From assembly GCF_021440195.1 (NCBI RefSeq), contig NZ_JAJTSZ010000004.1:434001-498000 (forward strand): DNA of 64,000 nt, read 5' to 3'. Numbering within the stretch: the first letter of the stretch is position 1; each line of letters begins with the position of its first letter. Made by a program: the position numbers and the translations under genes. This DNA comes from Dyadobacter sp. CY356 (GTDB lineage: Bacteria; Bacteroidota; Bacteroidia; Cytophagales; Spirosomataceae). Positions 53,120 through 62,021 of the stretch are shown one piece after another. The notes beneath the pieces were generated by a model, which made no database searches, had not been told where the DNA came from, and saw only the letters and a program-made list of their open reading frames with translations.

Positions 53120-53167
53120 GGATAAAAGACTATATGTTAATCACTTAACAACATCAGTCTTTTATCC
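53120..53167 (-). terminator. Intrinsic terminator of thyA
   Basis: GGATAAAAGACT (53120-53131) pairs perfectly with AGTCTTTTATCC (53156-53167). On the minus strand it is followed by CAATTTTTTT. It lies 24 bases beyond the thyA stop. Confidence 0.87.
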
Positions 53168-53190
53168 GTTCTATATTATTACCAAGAAAA

Positions 53191-54012
53191 TTATACGGCC
53201 ACCGGTGCCTTAATCCCTGGCCATGGATTATAATTTTCCAGAGTAAAATCTTCAAATTCGAAATCAAAAACACTTTTCACTTCGGGATTTAATATCATCT
53301 GCGGCAATGGACGAAATTCACGGCTCAACTGCAATTCCACTTGTTCAAGATGATTACTATAAATATGAGTATCGCCACCCGTCCATACAAAATCTCCAAG
53401 ATCAAGGTCACATTCCTGCGCGATCATCATCGTCAGCAAAGCATAACTGGCAATGTTAAACGGCACGCCCAGAAAAACATCGGCACTTCTCTGATATAGC
53501 TGACAGGACAATTTTCCTCTCGTTTCACCTTTATCCGTATCCGGCGGTGCTACATAAAATTGAAATAAAGCATGACAGGGTTGCAGCTTCATTTGTGAAA
53601 GTTCCGAAGGATTCCAGGCAGATACCAAAATCCTTCTTGAATCCGGACTGTTTTTTAACAAATTCAGGATTTCCTGCAACTGATCAAACGACTTTCCATT
53701 AGCACCTTCCCAGCTTCTCCACTGTTTACCATAAACCGGACCAAGATCGCCCCGTTCATCCGCCCATTCATCCCAGATGGAAACACCATTATCTTTCAGG
53801 TATTTGATGTTGGTATCACCTTTCAAAAACCACAGAAGTTCGTAAATAATGGATTTGGTATGAACCTTCTTAGTCGTAACCAACGGAAATCCTTCTTTTA
53901 AATTAAAGCGCATCTGGTAACCAAAAACACTAATGGTTCCCGTCCCAGTGCGATCAGTTTTACGAACTCCGTTATCCAGGATATGGCGAAGTAAATCGTG
54001 GTATTGCTGCAT
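53191..54012 (-). CDS. thyA: Thymidylate synthase (ThyA)
   Basis: ThyA methylates dUMP to dTMP using methylenetetrahydrofolate. The 273-residue enzyme has the N-terminal [19 protein letters not shown] in part, [20 protein letters not shown] in part, the catalytic C146 in [13 protein letters not shown], the [16 protein letters not shown] segment and the C-terminal [11 protein letters not shown]. Length is close to the E. coli 264 residues. No folA adjoins it here. An OsmC-family gene lies upstream on the same strand. Confidence 0.96.
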   Translation of the reverse strand: MQQYHDLLRHILDNGVRKTDRTGTGTISVFGYQMRFNLKEGFPLVTTKKVHTKSIIYELLWFLKGDTNIKYLKDNGVSIWDEWADERGDLGPVYGKQWRSWEGANGKSFDQLQEILNLLKNSPDSRRILVSAWNPSELSQMKLQPCHALFQFYVAPPDTDKGETRGKLSCQLYQRSADVFLGVPFNIASYALLTMMIAQECDLDLGDFVWTGGDTHIYSNHLEQVELQLSREFRPLPQMILNPEVKSVFDFEFEDFTLENYNPWPGIKAPVAV

Positions 54013-54050
54013 TATGATTTATTTTGTCGAGGAGTAATTCTCCCCGATAA

Positions 54051-54491
54051 TTAACTTTTTAATACTTCGGACTCAATTTCAACGCTATGCGTAATGGTTG
54101 CAAGCGCTTCCAGCTGTGCAGTTGCAGAGCAATATTTTTCCATCGAAAGTGCAATCGCACGATCAATCTTCTTTTCGTCCAGATCGTTTCCTTTGAATTT
54201 ATAAGTCAGATGGATATTACGAAAAGGGCTACGTTTTGTACCTTCCTCTTCTACGCGGTCTCCGTCTGCTGATACCCGGAAATCTGTAATATCCTGTTTT
54301 TGTTTTTTCAAAATAAGTACAACGTCAATGGCACTGCAACTTGCCAGACCCATTAATAACAACTCCATTGGTCTGACACCAGCACCAACGCCACCGATTT
54401 CAGGAGATCCGTCTGTATGTACTTTTACTTCTGATGATCCTGTACCTTCAAAATGAAACGCGTCATTAACGCGCACTAGCTCTACTTTCAT
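54051..54491 (-). CDS. OsmC-family protein
   Basis: An OsmC/Ohr-fold protein of 146 residues from the ATG at 54491. OsmC-type proteins are cytoplasmic hydroperoxide reductases or persulfide-handling enzymes. Blocks: MELLLMGLASCSAIDVVLIL with the catalytic cysteine in SCSAIDV, and the C-terminal EKYCSATAQLEALATITHSV in part with the second cysteine. Longer frames begin at ATG 54515 or TTG 54530, but 54515 lies in the middle of a perfect 14-base palindrome, and an AGGTAAT stretch precedes 54491, so the shorter start was chosen. An exact -7 box at 54558-54565 fits transcription across this region. Confidence 0.85.
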   Translation of the reverse strand: MKVELVRVNDAFHFEGTGSSEVKVHTDGSPEIGGVGAGVRPMELLLMGLASCSAIDVVLILKKQKQDITDFRVSADGDRVEEEGTKRSPFRNIHLTYKFKGNDLDEKKIDRAIALSMEKYCSATAQLEALATITHSVEIESEVLKS

Positions 54492-54507
54492 ATTATTACC
54501 TGATTTC

Positions 54508-54521
54508 TCCGGCATGCCGGA
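54508..54521. promoter_or_regulatory. Perfect 14-base palindrome in the OsmC leader
   Basis: TCCGGCATGCCGGA reads the same on both strands and lies between the OsmC -7 box and the chosen start. It is GC-rich in an AT-rich region, which suggests an operator or a message hairpin rather than chance. Confidence 0.5.
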
Positions 54522-54557
54522 ATTTGACAATCTGACGGATCAAACCTCATTAAAATG

Positions 54558-54565
54558 CAAATATA
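54558..54565 (-). promoter_or_regulatory. -7 box of the OsmC gene
   Basis: TATATTTG on the minus strand matches TAnnTTTG exactly, giving a leader of about 60 bases to the ATG at 54491. The remaining sequence to 54815 is AT-rich, and I see no further features in it. Confidence 0.55.
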
Positions 54566-54815
54566 CTCCTTCCTTAGGGAATCGCTATTTACTGTAAAAA
54601 TTTAAAATGAGCTTTTATCCTAGTATATTCGGTCAAATAATGTTTTTTATTCGTCCTGATAGTAGAACATATTTCAATATACAATTCGTTTACAATTAAG
54701 GATTAAAATGAAAAGTTCCGGGTTGTGTTTTATTCTGAAACTTTCAAAATACTGATTAATAACATATTAATTATCTCTAAGACGCTTTTTCATCAGTTAA
54801 AACAAATATCCAGGC

Positions 54816-55052
54816 ATGTGGAAAGAAGAAGATGACAAACTGAAACGGACATTCATTTTCAAAGACTTCAAAAGTGCTTTTGCATTTATGACAAAAGTAG
54901 CAGCACTTGCAGACGAAATGGATCATCATCCATGGTGGTCAAACGCATACAATAAAGTTAATATTGAATTAAACACCCATGACGCCGGAGATAAAGTAAC
55001 CGAAAAAGACCAAATTCTGGCGGAAAGAATTGATATGATTTTTGGATCGTAG
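54816..55052 (+). CDS. 4a-hydroxytetrahydrobiopterin dehydratase (PCD/DCoH)
   Basis: A 78-residue pterin-4a-carbinolamine dehydratase, which regenerates pterin cofactor after aromatic amino-acid hydroxylation and in bacteria is also linked to molybdopterin and folate metabolism. The hallmark DHHPWWSNAYNKVNIELNTH in part carries the two histidines and the THDAGDKVTEKD block. It is the short version common in Bacteroidota, lacking the first strand of longer homologues. No phenylalanine hydroxylase gene is nearby. Confidence 0.9.
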   Translation: MWKEEDDKLKRTFIFKDFKSAFAFMTKVAALADEMDHHPWWSNAYNKVNIELNTHDAGDKVTEKDQILAERIDMIFGS

Positions 55053-55074
55053 GGGCAATCCCTTGTGGTTGCCC
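55053..55074 (+). repeat. REP-like GC-rich hairpin
   Basis: GGGCAA (55053-55058) pairs with TTGCCC (55069-55074), with CC/GG inside and one bulged T. This gives a compact hairpin that starts right after the pterin dehydratase stop. There is no T-tract. The sequence resembles the short palindromic elements (GGGGCAATCC...GGTTGCCC) dispersed in many bacterial genomes. Confidence 0.5.
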
Positions 55075-55119
55075 GGAAATCACGACCAAAACCTAGAAAA
55101 TGCGAATTAAATTAACCAA

Positions 55120-55830
55120 ATGAAGCTTTACATAGTACCAACGCCGATCGGCAACCTTGAAGATATTACCTTGCGTGCCATCAACGTATTAAAAAGTGTG
55201 GACGTCGTTTTGGCAGAAGATACAAGAACTTCCGGTCAGTTGCTGAAACATCTGGGTATCAGTAAACCCATGCACAGCTACCACATCCATAATGAACATC
55301 AAAGCATCACCCGAATTATAGAGCGCATTTTAAAAGGCGAAACCATGGCACTGGTTTCAGACGCCGGCACACCTGCCGTTTCAGATCCGGGATTTCTACT
55401 TGTAAGAGAATGCATAAAATACGGCATAACGATCGAATGTCTTCCCGGCCCGACAGCCTTTGTACCAGCCCTGGTCAATTCCGGATTACCCAGCGACCGG
55501 TTTACATTTGAAGGATTCTTACCGCATAAAAAAGGCCGACAAACCAGAATGCAAAATCTGGTAAACGAAGACAGAACGATGATTTTTTATGAATCACCGC
55601 ATCGTTTGATCAAAGCTTTACAACAGTTTTCAGAATATTTCGGAGCCGACAGACAAGCCTGTGTTTCACGCGAGCTAACTAAAATCTATGAAGAAAATGT
55701 TAGAGGAACGATTCAGGAAATCATAACCTATTTTTCAGAAAAAACCATAAAAGGCGAAATCGTAATAATTGTTGCGGGAAAAGCAGATGAAAAGAAGAAA
55801 TCCTCCGATTACAATGACGACCAGAATTAA
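55120..55830 (+). CDS. rsmI: 16S rRNA (cytidine-1402-2'-O)-methyltransferase
   Basis: RsmI methylates C1402 of 16S rRNA at the decoding centre, using SAM. The 236-residue protein of the tetrapyrrole methylase fold shows YIVPTPIGNLEDITLRAI in part, LAEDTRTSGQLLKHLGI in part, ALVSDAGTPAVSDPG, ECLPGPTAFVPALVNSGLP in part, and FYESPHRLIKAL. The ending with EIVIIVAGK is usual, although the C-terminal extension is short. The DUF4105 gene begins one base after the stop, indicating tight coupling. Confidence 0.94.
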   Translation: MKLYIVPTPIGNLEDITLRAINVLKSVDVVLAEDTRTSGQLLKHLGISKPMHSYHIHNEHQSITRIIERILKGETMALVSDAGTPAVSDPGFLLVRECIKYGITIECLPGPTAFVPALVNSGLPSDRFTFEGFLPHKKGRQTRMQNLVNEDRTMIFYESPHRLIKALQQFSEYFGADRQACVSRELTKIYEENVRGTIQEIITYFSEKTIKGEIVIIVAGKADEKKKSSDYNDDQN

Positions 55831-55831
55831 C

Positions 55832-57052
55832 ATGATAAAATATTTGAAACTCAACAGCCATCATCCAATCCAAAGGATTTTAACCAGTACTTTCTTTGCA
55901 TTACTTTTCCTGATTATCACACAGACAGCCAATGCACAATTTGGAACATTAAGTCCACAGGCAAAAGTAAGTTTGGTTACCGTCGGGCCGGGACAGGAAT
56001 TATATTCCGGATTTGGACATAGTGTTTTATGGATTTATGATCCGATTGCCGGATTGGATAATGCTTACAGTTACGGCTCATTCAGCTTTCAGACAGGCAA
56101 TTTTTATGTTAAATTCCTGCGGGGTACATTACCCTATACCATTTCAGTGGCACCGTTAACTTTGGAAGCACCCTACTGGCAGGCTGAAAACCGGTTCATA
56201 AAAGAACAGGTTTTGAATCTTTCTCCATCCCAAAAACAAAAACTTTACAATTATCTTGAAACTAATCATTTGCCGCAAAACAGGGAATATCAATATAAAT
56301 TTTTCTATGATAACTGTTCCACGCGTCTTTCTGATGCATTAAAAGCGGCAGCAGGCGATAGTTTGACATTTCCCGGTTATACAAAAGATACATTAAGCTT
56401 CCGTCAGTGGATTGACAAATATGCATACAAACAAAAACCATGGTCGGATTTTGGGATGGATCTGGCTATCGGAGCGCCTTCTGATGAAATTGCGACACCA
56501 GCTCAGGCTACATTTTTACCAGATAATTTGAGCAGTGCTTTTGCCGATTCCAGGATCAAGATTAATGGTCAGACTTTGCCCTTAGTAGCAGAGACGAGAG
56601 ATCTGTTCGTGGCTACCCCGGCAGAAAAAGGGTTTGAAGTTACACCAATGATCTTCTTCTGGGCTCTTGCTGCGTTGGTTTTGGCATATACTTTTTATCA
56701 ATCCAAAAAAGAAACTGTCAATTTCACATTTGACAAAATTCTTTTTACTATTGTTGGATTAGTTGGCTGGTTAATTTTGCTTTTATGGTTTGGAACCAAT
56801 CATGGCGTAACCACCTGGAATTATGATATTCTTTGGGCATTTCCATTTTGGCTTCCGCTGATCTGGTTTATTTCAAAAGATAAAAAACCGGCCTGGTTTC
56901 AATTTGTGCTGATTTTTTATGCAATACTTTTAATGGCATCAACTGCAAACCTTGTAAAACATAATTTTGTAGTGATCCCGATTTTGTTAATTCTGATCAC
57001 AAGAGTTTATTACATTAATAATTCACTTTCTAAAATCCCGCAAAAAGGATAA
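55832..57052 (+). CDS. DUF4105 membrane protein (possible lipoprotein N-acyltransferase)
   Basis: A 406-residue protein. After a signal-anchor (ILTSTFFALLFLIITQTANA) comes a DUF4105 domain with LYSGFGHSVLWIYDP and FFYDNCSTRLSDAL, whose histidine and cysteine resemble an NlpC/P60-like catalytic pair. Five hydrophobic C-terminal segments follow (from MIFFWALAALVLAYTF on). I recall a recent report that a DUF4105 protein of Bacteroides adds the third acyl chain to lipoproteins; that is knowledge from memory and would fit a phylum that lacks the usual Lnt. The frame is open further upstream inside rsmI; the ATG one base after its stop was chosen. Confidence 0.8.
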   Translation: MIKYLKLNSHHPIQRILTSTFFALLFLIITQTANAQFGTLSPQAKVSLVTVGPGQELYSGFGHSVLWIYDPIAGLDNAYSYGSFSFQTGNFYVKFLRGTLPYTISVAPLTLEAPYWQAENRFIKEQVLNLSPSQKQKLYNYLETNHLPQNREYQYKFFYDNCSTRLSDALKAAAGDSLTFPGYTKDTLSFRQWIDKYAYKQKPWSDFGMDLAIGAPSDEIATPAQATFLPDNLSSAFADSRIKINGQTLPLVAETRDLFVATPAEKGFEVTPMIFFWALAALVLAYTFYQSKKETVNFTFDKILFTIVGLVGWLILLLWFGTNHGVTTWNYDILWAFPFWLPLIWFISKDKKPAWFQFVLIFYAILLMASTANLVKHNFVVIPILLILITRVYYINNSLSKIPQKG

Positions 57053-57058
57053 TTACGC

Positions 57059-57853
57059 ATGGATCTGGAATTGCTGACAAAACAAACCATAGAAATAGTA
57101 AAACAGGCTTCTGCATTTATTCAGCAGGAAGCCAAATCATTTTCAAGAGATAAAATTGAATACAAAGAGCTCAACAATCTGGTTTCTTATGTAGATAAAG
57201 AAGCTGAGAAAATGATTGTTGCCGGTTTGAGCAAAATTCTTCCGGAAGCCAGTTATATAACAGAAGAAGGCACAACAGGACAGGAACCGGATCCGGAGGC
57301 ATTGAACTGGATCATCGATCCGTTGGACGGCACAACCAATTTTATACACGGGATTCCCGTTTATTGCGTCAGTGTAGGTTTGGCAAAAGGCAAAGATCTT
57401 TTACTTGGTGTCATCCATGAACCAAGCCTGGATGAAGTTTTCTTTGGCTGGAAAAACGGCGGAGCGTGGTGTAATGAAAAGAAAATGTCTGTGTCAAGGG
57501 TTAAAACGTTACAGGAAAGCTTGATTGCAACCGGATTCCCGTATTACAAATTTGAAAAACAAAAACGTTATATGTACATTCTTGAACTGCTTATGCAAAA
57601 AACGCATGGCATCAGGAGAATGGGCGCGGCAGCGGTTGATTTGGCTTATGTAGCCGCCGGACGGTTTGACGGTTTTTATGAGTACAATCTGAATTCATGG
57701 GATATGGCTGCCGGTGTACTTTTAATTAAAGAAGCCGGCGGAACGGTGACTGATTTTAACGGAGGTGATAATTATCTTTTTGGGGGCGATATCATCGCAG
57801 GTTCGGGTGGACATGCAGAACTGGTTGCCGCTATCAAGGATAATTTCAATTAA
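57059..57853 (+). CDS. Inositol monophosphatase family protein (SuhB-like)
   Basis: A 264-residue metal-dependent phosphatase of the inositol monophosphatase family. Metal-site blocks: EEGTTGQE, WIIDPLDGTTNFIHG with the three acidic ligands, and the C-terminal WDMAAGVLLIKEAGG. It may dephosphorylate inositol 1-phosphate or related sugar phosphates, and in E. coli SuhB also acts in rRNA transcription. The ATG stands 6 bases after the DUF4105 stop, so the genes rsmI-DUF4105-suhB-like form a close run on the plus strand. Confidence 0.92.
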   Translation: MDLELLTKQTIEIVKQASAFIQQEAKSFSRDKIEYKELNNLVSYVDKEAEKMIVAGLSKILPEASYITEEGTTGQEPDPEALNWIIDPLDGTTNFIHGIPVYCVSVGLAKGKDLLLGVIHEPSLDEVFFGWKNGGAWCNEKKMSVSRVKTLQESLIATGFPYYKFEKQKRYMYILELLMQKTHGIRRMGAAAVDLAYVAAGRFDGFYEYNLNSWDMAAGVLLIKEAGGTVTDFNGGDNYLFGGDIIAGSGGHAELVAAIKDNFN

Positions 57854-57898
57854 ATATTTTAACAAAACAAACCGATATTACTTAACTTAGATATCACC

Positions 57899-58435
57899 AT
57901 GGAATTGGAACAGCTTCGTTTTCCTATTGGAAAATTTGTTCCGCAGGACAATTACACACCTGCTGAAATAAAAACAAATATTCAGATTATCAGCGCATTG
58001 CCTTCTAAATTTATCAATTTATTAGGAGGTTGGGATAATGAAAAACTTAATACGCCTTATCGTCCTGATGGCTGGACGGTCAGACAATTGGTGCATCATG
58101 TGGCAGATAGTCATATGAACGCATACATTCGTTTTCGCCTTGCGTTGACGGAAGATAATCCAACCATTAAACCATACGAAGAGCAACTCTGGGCGGAATT
58201 GCCGGATGCGAAAGAAGCACAGATTGAGTTGTCGCTGCAACTTATGCGATACGTTCATCTGCGTTGGGTCCTACTTTTAAATTCGATGGGAGAAACAGAA
58301 CTGGCGCGTACTTATGTGCATCCGGCCAACAATAGTACCAATCGTTTGGACATGGTAATAGCAAATTATGCATGGCATAGCGAGCACCATTATCAGCACG
58401 CATTTCAGTTGGCAGCCAGGAACAATTGGGCCTAG
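57899..58435 (+). CDS. YfiT/BstA-type DinB-superfamily protein
   Basis: A 178-residue four-helix-bundle protein of the DinB/YfiT superfamily; such proteins bind a metal with three histidines. The ligands fit RQLVHHVADSHMNAYIRF in part and WHSEHHYQHAF. Related YfiT/BstA proteins act as thiol transferases in Bacillus with bacillithiol; whether this organism makes bacillithiol is unknown. The N-terminal FPIGKFVPQDNYTPAEI in part is the subgroup start. It is followed 17 bases later by the FeoB-associated peptide gene. Confidence 0.85.
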   Translation: MELEQLRFPIGKFVPQDNYTPAEIKTNIQIISALPSKFINLLGGWDNEKLNTPYRPDGWTVRQLVHHVADSHMNAYIRFRLALTEDNPTIKPYEEQLWAELPDAKEAQIELSLQLMRYVHLRWVLLLNSMGETELARTYVHPANNSTNRLDMVIANYAWHSEHHYQHAFQLAARNNWA

Positions 58436-58452
58436 AAATCTGTTGGACAAAC

Positions 58453-58590
58453 ATGATACAGCAAATAATAATATTCGCTCTTTTTATAGGCGCTGCGGGT
58501 TATATAAGTTGGAAGATCTACAAATCCTTTGACAGCAACAGTGGATGTGGAAAAGGCTGCGGATGCAGTTCTGATAAAAAATTAGCTTAA
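58453..58590 (+). CDS. FeoB-associated cysteine-rich membrane protein (45 residues)
   Basis: A short gene below the usual size cut-off. It encodes 45 residues: one N-terminal helix (IIIFALFIGAAGYISWKIY) and a cysteine-rich tail, GCGKGCGCSS. That layout matches the FeoB-associated Cys-rich family, small membrane proteins that usually accompany the ferrous iron transporter FeoB and may help receive iron. No feoA or feoB is in this window, so it is an orphan. A bidirectional terminator follows at once. Confidence 0.75.
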   Translation: MIQQIIIFALFIGAAGYISWKIYKSFDSNSGCGKGCGCSSDKKLA

Positions 58591-58596
58591 AAAGTG

Positions 58597-58623
58597 TGGC
58601 AGATTGAAATTTTCAATCTGCCA
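58597..58623. terminator. Bidirectional terminator between the Cys-rich peptide gene and acs
   Basis: TGGCAGATTGAAA (58597-58609) is complementary to TTTCAATCTGCCA (58611-58623), followed by TTTATATTTT. It lies between the convergent genes for the small membrane protein and acs. Confidence 0.85.
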
Positions 58624-58634
58624 TTTATATTTTA

Positions 58635-60524
58635 TTACAATGCTCCTGCTTTAATATCATCTACAACGGCCGGATCCAGCAAAGTTGAAATATCACCCAG
58701 ACTATCCATTTCTCCTTCAGCCACCTTACGCAGAATACGCCGCATAATTTTTCCTGAACGGGTTTTTGGTAATCCTGATACAAACTGTATTTTATCCGGT
58801 TTTGCAATCGGACCGATCAATCTTGAAACCGTCGCTGCGATATCCTTACGCATCATTTCAGGATCATCAGGTCTGTTTTCTGTAATAATATAAGCATAAA
58901 TGCCTTGCCCTTTGATCTCATGCGGATAACCGACAACAGCCGATTCCACAACGCCAAGGTGCATATTGATTGCATTTTCAACTTCCGCCGTTCCAATTCT
59001 GTGCCCTGAAACATTCATTACATCATCAACCCGGCCGGTAATTCTGTAATTTCCATCCTCATCACGAAGACATCCGTCACCTGTGAAATACATTCCCGGA
59101 TAGGTTGAGAAATAGGTTTGTTTGCAGCGTTCATGATCTCCATAAGTTGTACGGATGATACCCGGCCATGGAAATTTGATACAAAGATTTCCGCTTACAC
59201 CATTTCCTTCAATAATTTCACCTTTTTCATCAACCAGAACTGGCTGAATTCCTGGCAAAGGCAAAGTTGCATATGTCGGTTTTTCCGGCGTGATACCCGC
59301 AAGGGAGGAAATCATAATACCACCGGTTTCAGTCTGCCACCAGGTATCCACGAGCGGACAGTTTCCTTTACCGATATTTTGTTTAAACCAATGCCAGGCT
59401 TCCTCATTGATCGGCTCCCCTACTGAACCCAGTTTTTTCAATGACGACAAATCATTGTCTTTTACAAATGACAATCCGAAACTCATCAGCGAGCGAATTG
59501 CCGTAGGAGCAGTGTAAAGAATATTTACTTTATGTTTCGCCACAATCTGCCAGAAACGGCCGGCATCAGGATAGGTTGGCACACCTTCAAAAATCAAGGA
59601 AGTAGCACCATAACAAAGCGGACCGTAAACGATATAACTGTGGCCTGTAATCCAGCCGATATCGGCAGTACAAAAATGTATTTCACCCGGTTCATATTGG
59701 AAAACATTGGCAAAAGTATATGTTGCAAAAACCATGTAACCTGCTACCGTGTGTACAACGCCTTTTGGTTTTCCGGTTGAGCCGGAAGTATACAGGATAA
59801 AAAGTGTATCCTCAGCGTCCATAGGTTCGGCTGGACAAACAGAATCCACTGTTTTCTCTTCTTCTTCCCACCACAAATCTCTTCCTTTTAACATGGAAAC
59901 AGGTGTGCGGGTACGTGTCATTACGATTACATTTTTAACCGTTTTGCACAAATCCAGCGCATTATCAACCGTTTCTTTCATTGGTATTACTTTTTGACCA
60001 CGGAAAGAGCCGTCTGAAGTAATAACCATTGTACATTCTGCATCATTGATCCTATCTGCAATTGATTTGGCAGAAAAACCGCCAAAAACCACTGAATGAA
60101 CCGCGCCTATTCTGGCACATGCTAAAACTGCAATTGTAAGTTCAGGAACCATAGGCAGATAGATACAAATTCTATCTCCTTTTTTAACGCCATGTTTTTT
60201 CAAAACATTGGCAAAACGACACACGCGATCGTATAAAACATGATAAGTAATCGTCACCGACTTATCATCCGGATCATTGGGTTCCCAAATAATTGCAGGC
60301 TGCTCACCTTTATCGGCCAGATGCCTGTCCAGGGCATTTTCAGTAATGTTTAAAACCCCGCCTTCGTACCATTTTATGGTTGCTTCTGCGAAGTCACCGC
60401 TTAAAACTTTTTTCCATGGTTTGCGCCATTGGAATTGTTGGCCAACTTCGGCCCAATAACCTTCGGGATCGTCCACACTTTGCTGGTAGGCAACCTGATA
60501 CTCTTCAAAGGTTTTAATTCTCAT
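58635..60524 (-). CDS. acs: Acetate--CoA ligase (acetyl-CoA synthetase)
   Basis: Acs turns acetate, ATP and CoA into acetyl-CoA. The 629-residue enzyme has the AMP-binding core [14 protein letters not shown], the WWQTETGG motif, [31 protein letters not shown] in part, and the C-terminal catalytic lysine K592 in [14 protein letters not shown], a known site of regulatory acetylation. Length is typical (E. coli 652). The bases upstream to 60771 form a divergent promoter region with the methyltransferase gene. Confidence 0.96.
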   Translation of the reverse strand: MRIKTFEEYQVAYQQSVDDPEGYWAEVGQQFQWRKPWKKVLSGDFAEATIKWYEGGVLNITENALDRHLADKGEQPAIIWEPNDPDDKSVTITYHVLYDRVCRFANVLKKHGVKKGDRICIYLPMVPELTIAVLACARIGAVHSVVFGGFSAKSIADRINDAECTMVITSDGSFRGQKVIPMKETVDNALDLCKTVKNVIVMTRTRTPVSMLKGRDLWWEEEEKTVDSVCPAEPMDAEDTLFILYTSGSTGKPKGVVHTVAGYMVFATYTFANVFQYEPGEIHFCTADIGWITGHSYIVYGPLCYGATSLIFEGVPTYPDAGRFWQIVAKHKVNILYTAPTAIRSLMSFGLSFVKDNDLSSLKKLGSVGEPINEEAWHWFKQNIGKGNCPLVDTWWQTETGGIMISSLAGITPEKPTYATLPLPGIQPVLVDEKGEIIEGNGVSGNLCIKFPWPGIIRTTYGDHERCKQTYFSTYPGMYFTGDGCLRDEDGNYRITGRVDDVMNVSGHRIGTAEVENAINMHLGVVESAVVGYPHEIKGQGIYAYIITENRPDDPEMMRKDIAATVSRLIGPIAKPDKIQFVSGLPKTRSGKIMRRILRKVAEGEMDSLGDISTLLDPAVVDDIKAGAL

Positions 60525-60771
60525 GATTAAAAAAGGTTAACTTAGGAAATTACTATAATAACCGACAATTTATAATTTTCATTTGGTTCGTCCAACTTAA
60601 ACCAAAACAGTTTATAGAAGCTTAATGAAAGTAGATTACCTGGCATTCGGTTATATCACTCTGATTCAAAGGAATCTAGCTGGGGATGTTGTTAACAGGA
60701 ATTTTTATAAATAAAAAAACTGTAATTTCGGACTTAAAAACAGGAATAAAATCTTGTTTAAACATGAGAAA

Positions 60772-61989
60772 ATGAGTGAAGTTTTGACAAATAAGAATCT
60801 GACGGAAACTGGCTTTACGAAGGCTGAACTTGCTTTTATACAAAAACATAGTGATGACGATGTAACTAAACTGATATTAAAATCCGGTCAGTTTAAAGAT
60901 CTGGATGTCAAAAAACTTGCCGCACAGATTCTTTCAAGACAAAAAGCTTCAAGAAAATTACCTGAATGGGCAGCTATTGAAAAACTGATTTTCCCGCCGT
61001 CATTATCCGTTGAACAAAGCTCATCCGAAGCAACCGCTAAATACAAAGCTTCATTAATCAACGGAAAATTGCTAATTGATATAACCGGCGGTATGGGTGT
61101 TGATTCCTATTATCTCAGCAAAAATTTCGCTACAAGTCACTACTTTGAACTGCAAAAGGAAGTAGCTGAAACAGCGGCATATAATTTCTCTTTACTTTCC
61201 GCCAAGAACATTAAAGTACATCATTCGGACTCAATTGAAGGCATACAGAAAAATGACATACATGCGGACTGGATTTATGCCGATCCGGCCCGAAGAGATG
61301 CCAATAAGCAAAAGGTCGTGCTGCTCTCAGACTGTGCCCCTGATGTAAAATTTCATCTGCCTCAACTTTTCAAACATGCGCCGAATTTACTTCTAAAAAC
61401 CTCCCCTTTGCTTGATATTGATCTTGCCGCGCAGGAGTTAAAATCGGTCAGAGAAGTGCATGTTGTGGGTTATGAGCAGGAATGCAAAGAATTGCTTTTT
61501 AATATAAGTGAGACTTTCAGCGACGATTTTTTGATTATGGCCCGGGTAATTAATTCGTCCGGAGAAATTATTTATAAACTCGATTTCACCCGGAATCAGG
61601 AACGTGATGCCATAGTGGAATTCAATGAGCCGCTTTCCTATCTATATGAACCTCATCCTGCAATACTCAAAGCAGGGGCATTTAAATATCTATGTGTTGC
61701 GTATGACGTAAAAAAACTGGCTGCTCACAGCCACTTATATACATCTCAAAATCTGGTCCCGGATTTCCCCGGACGCACATTTGAGATTACCGCCGTTTGC
61801 AAACCTGATGCAAAAGAAATGGGGCAGTTTGTACCCGAAAACAAAGCGAATCTGACAATAAGAAATTTTCCTGCAAAAATTGATGACCTGCGAAAAAAAT
61901 GGCGTCTTAAAGAAGGTGGTGATATATACCTTTTTGCTACGACACTTTTTAACCAGAAAAAAGCAGTGGTTGTAACAAAAAAATTATAA
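60772..61989 (+). CDS. THUMP-like class I SAM-dependent methyltransferase
   Basis: A 405-residue protein (from ATG 60772) with a Rossmann methyltransferase domain and a C-terminal THUMP-like domain. Motifs: ITGGMGVDSYYLSK for SAM binding (glycine loop), ELQKEVAETAAYN, and YADPARRD, which resembles the catalytic DPPR/NPPY-type loop. THUMP-like domains bind RNA, so RNA modification is likely; the target is unknown. The N-terminal about 90 residues (ILSRQKASRKLPEW) are a helical extension often found with this family. The longest frame begins at a TTG six codons upstream. The next gene follows 32 bases later. Confidence 0.82.
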   Translation: MSEVLTNKNLTETGFTKAELAFIQKHSDDDVTKLILKSGQFKDLDVKKLAAQILSRQKASRKLPEWAAIEKLIFPPSLSVEQSSSEATAKYKASLINGKLLIDITGGMGVDSYYLSKNFATSHYFELQKEVAETAAYNFSLLSAKNIKVHHSDSIEGIQKNDIHADWIYADPARRDANKQKVVLLSDCAPDVKFHLPQLFKHAPNLLLKTSPLLDIDLAAQELKSVREVHVVGYEQECKELLFNISETFSDDFLIMARVINSSGEIIYKLDFTRNQERDAIVEFNEPLSYLYEPHPAILKAGAFKYLCVAYDVKKLAAHSHLYTSQNLVPDFPGRTFEITAVCKPDAKEMGQFVPENKANLTIRNFPAKIDDLRKKWRLKEGGDIYLFATTLFNQKKAVVVTKKL

Positions 61990-62021
61990 CTGTCTAATCA
62001 ATTTTTGAAAAAATTAAGAAA

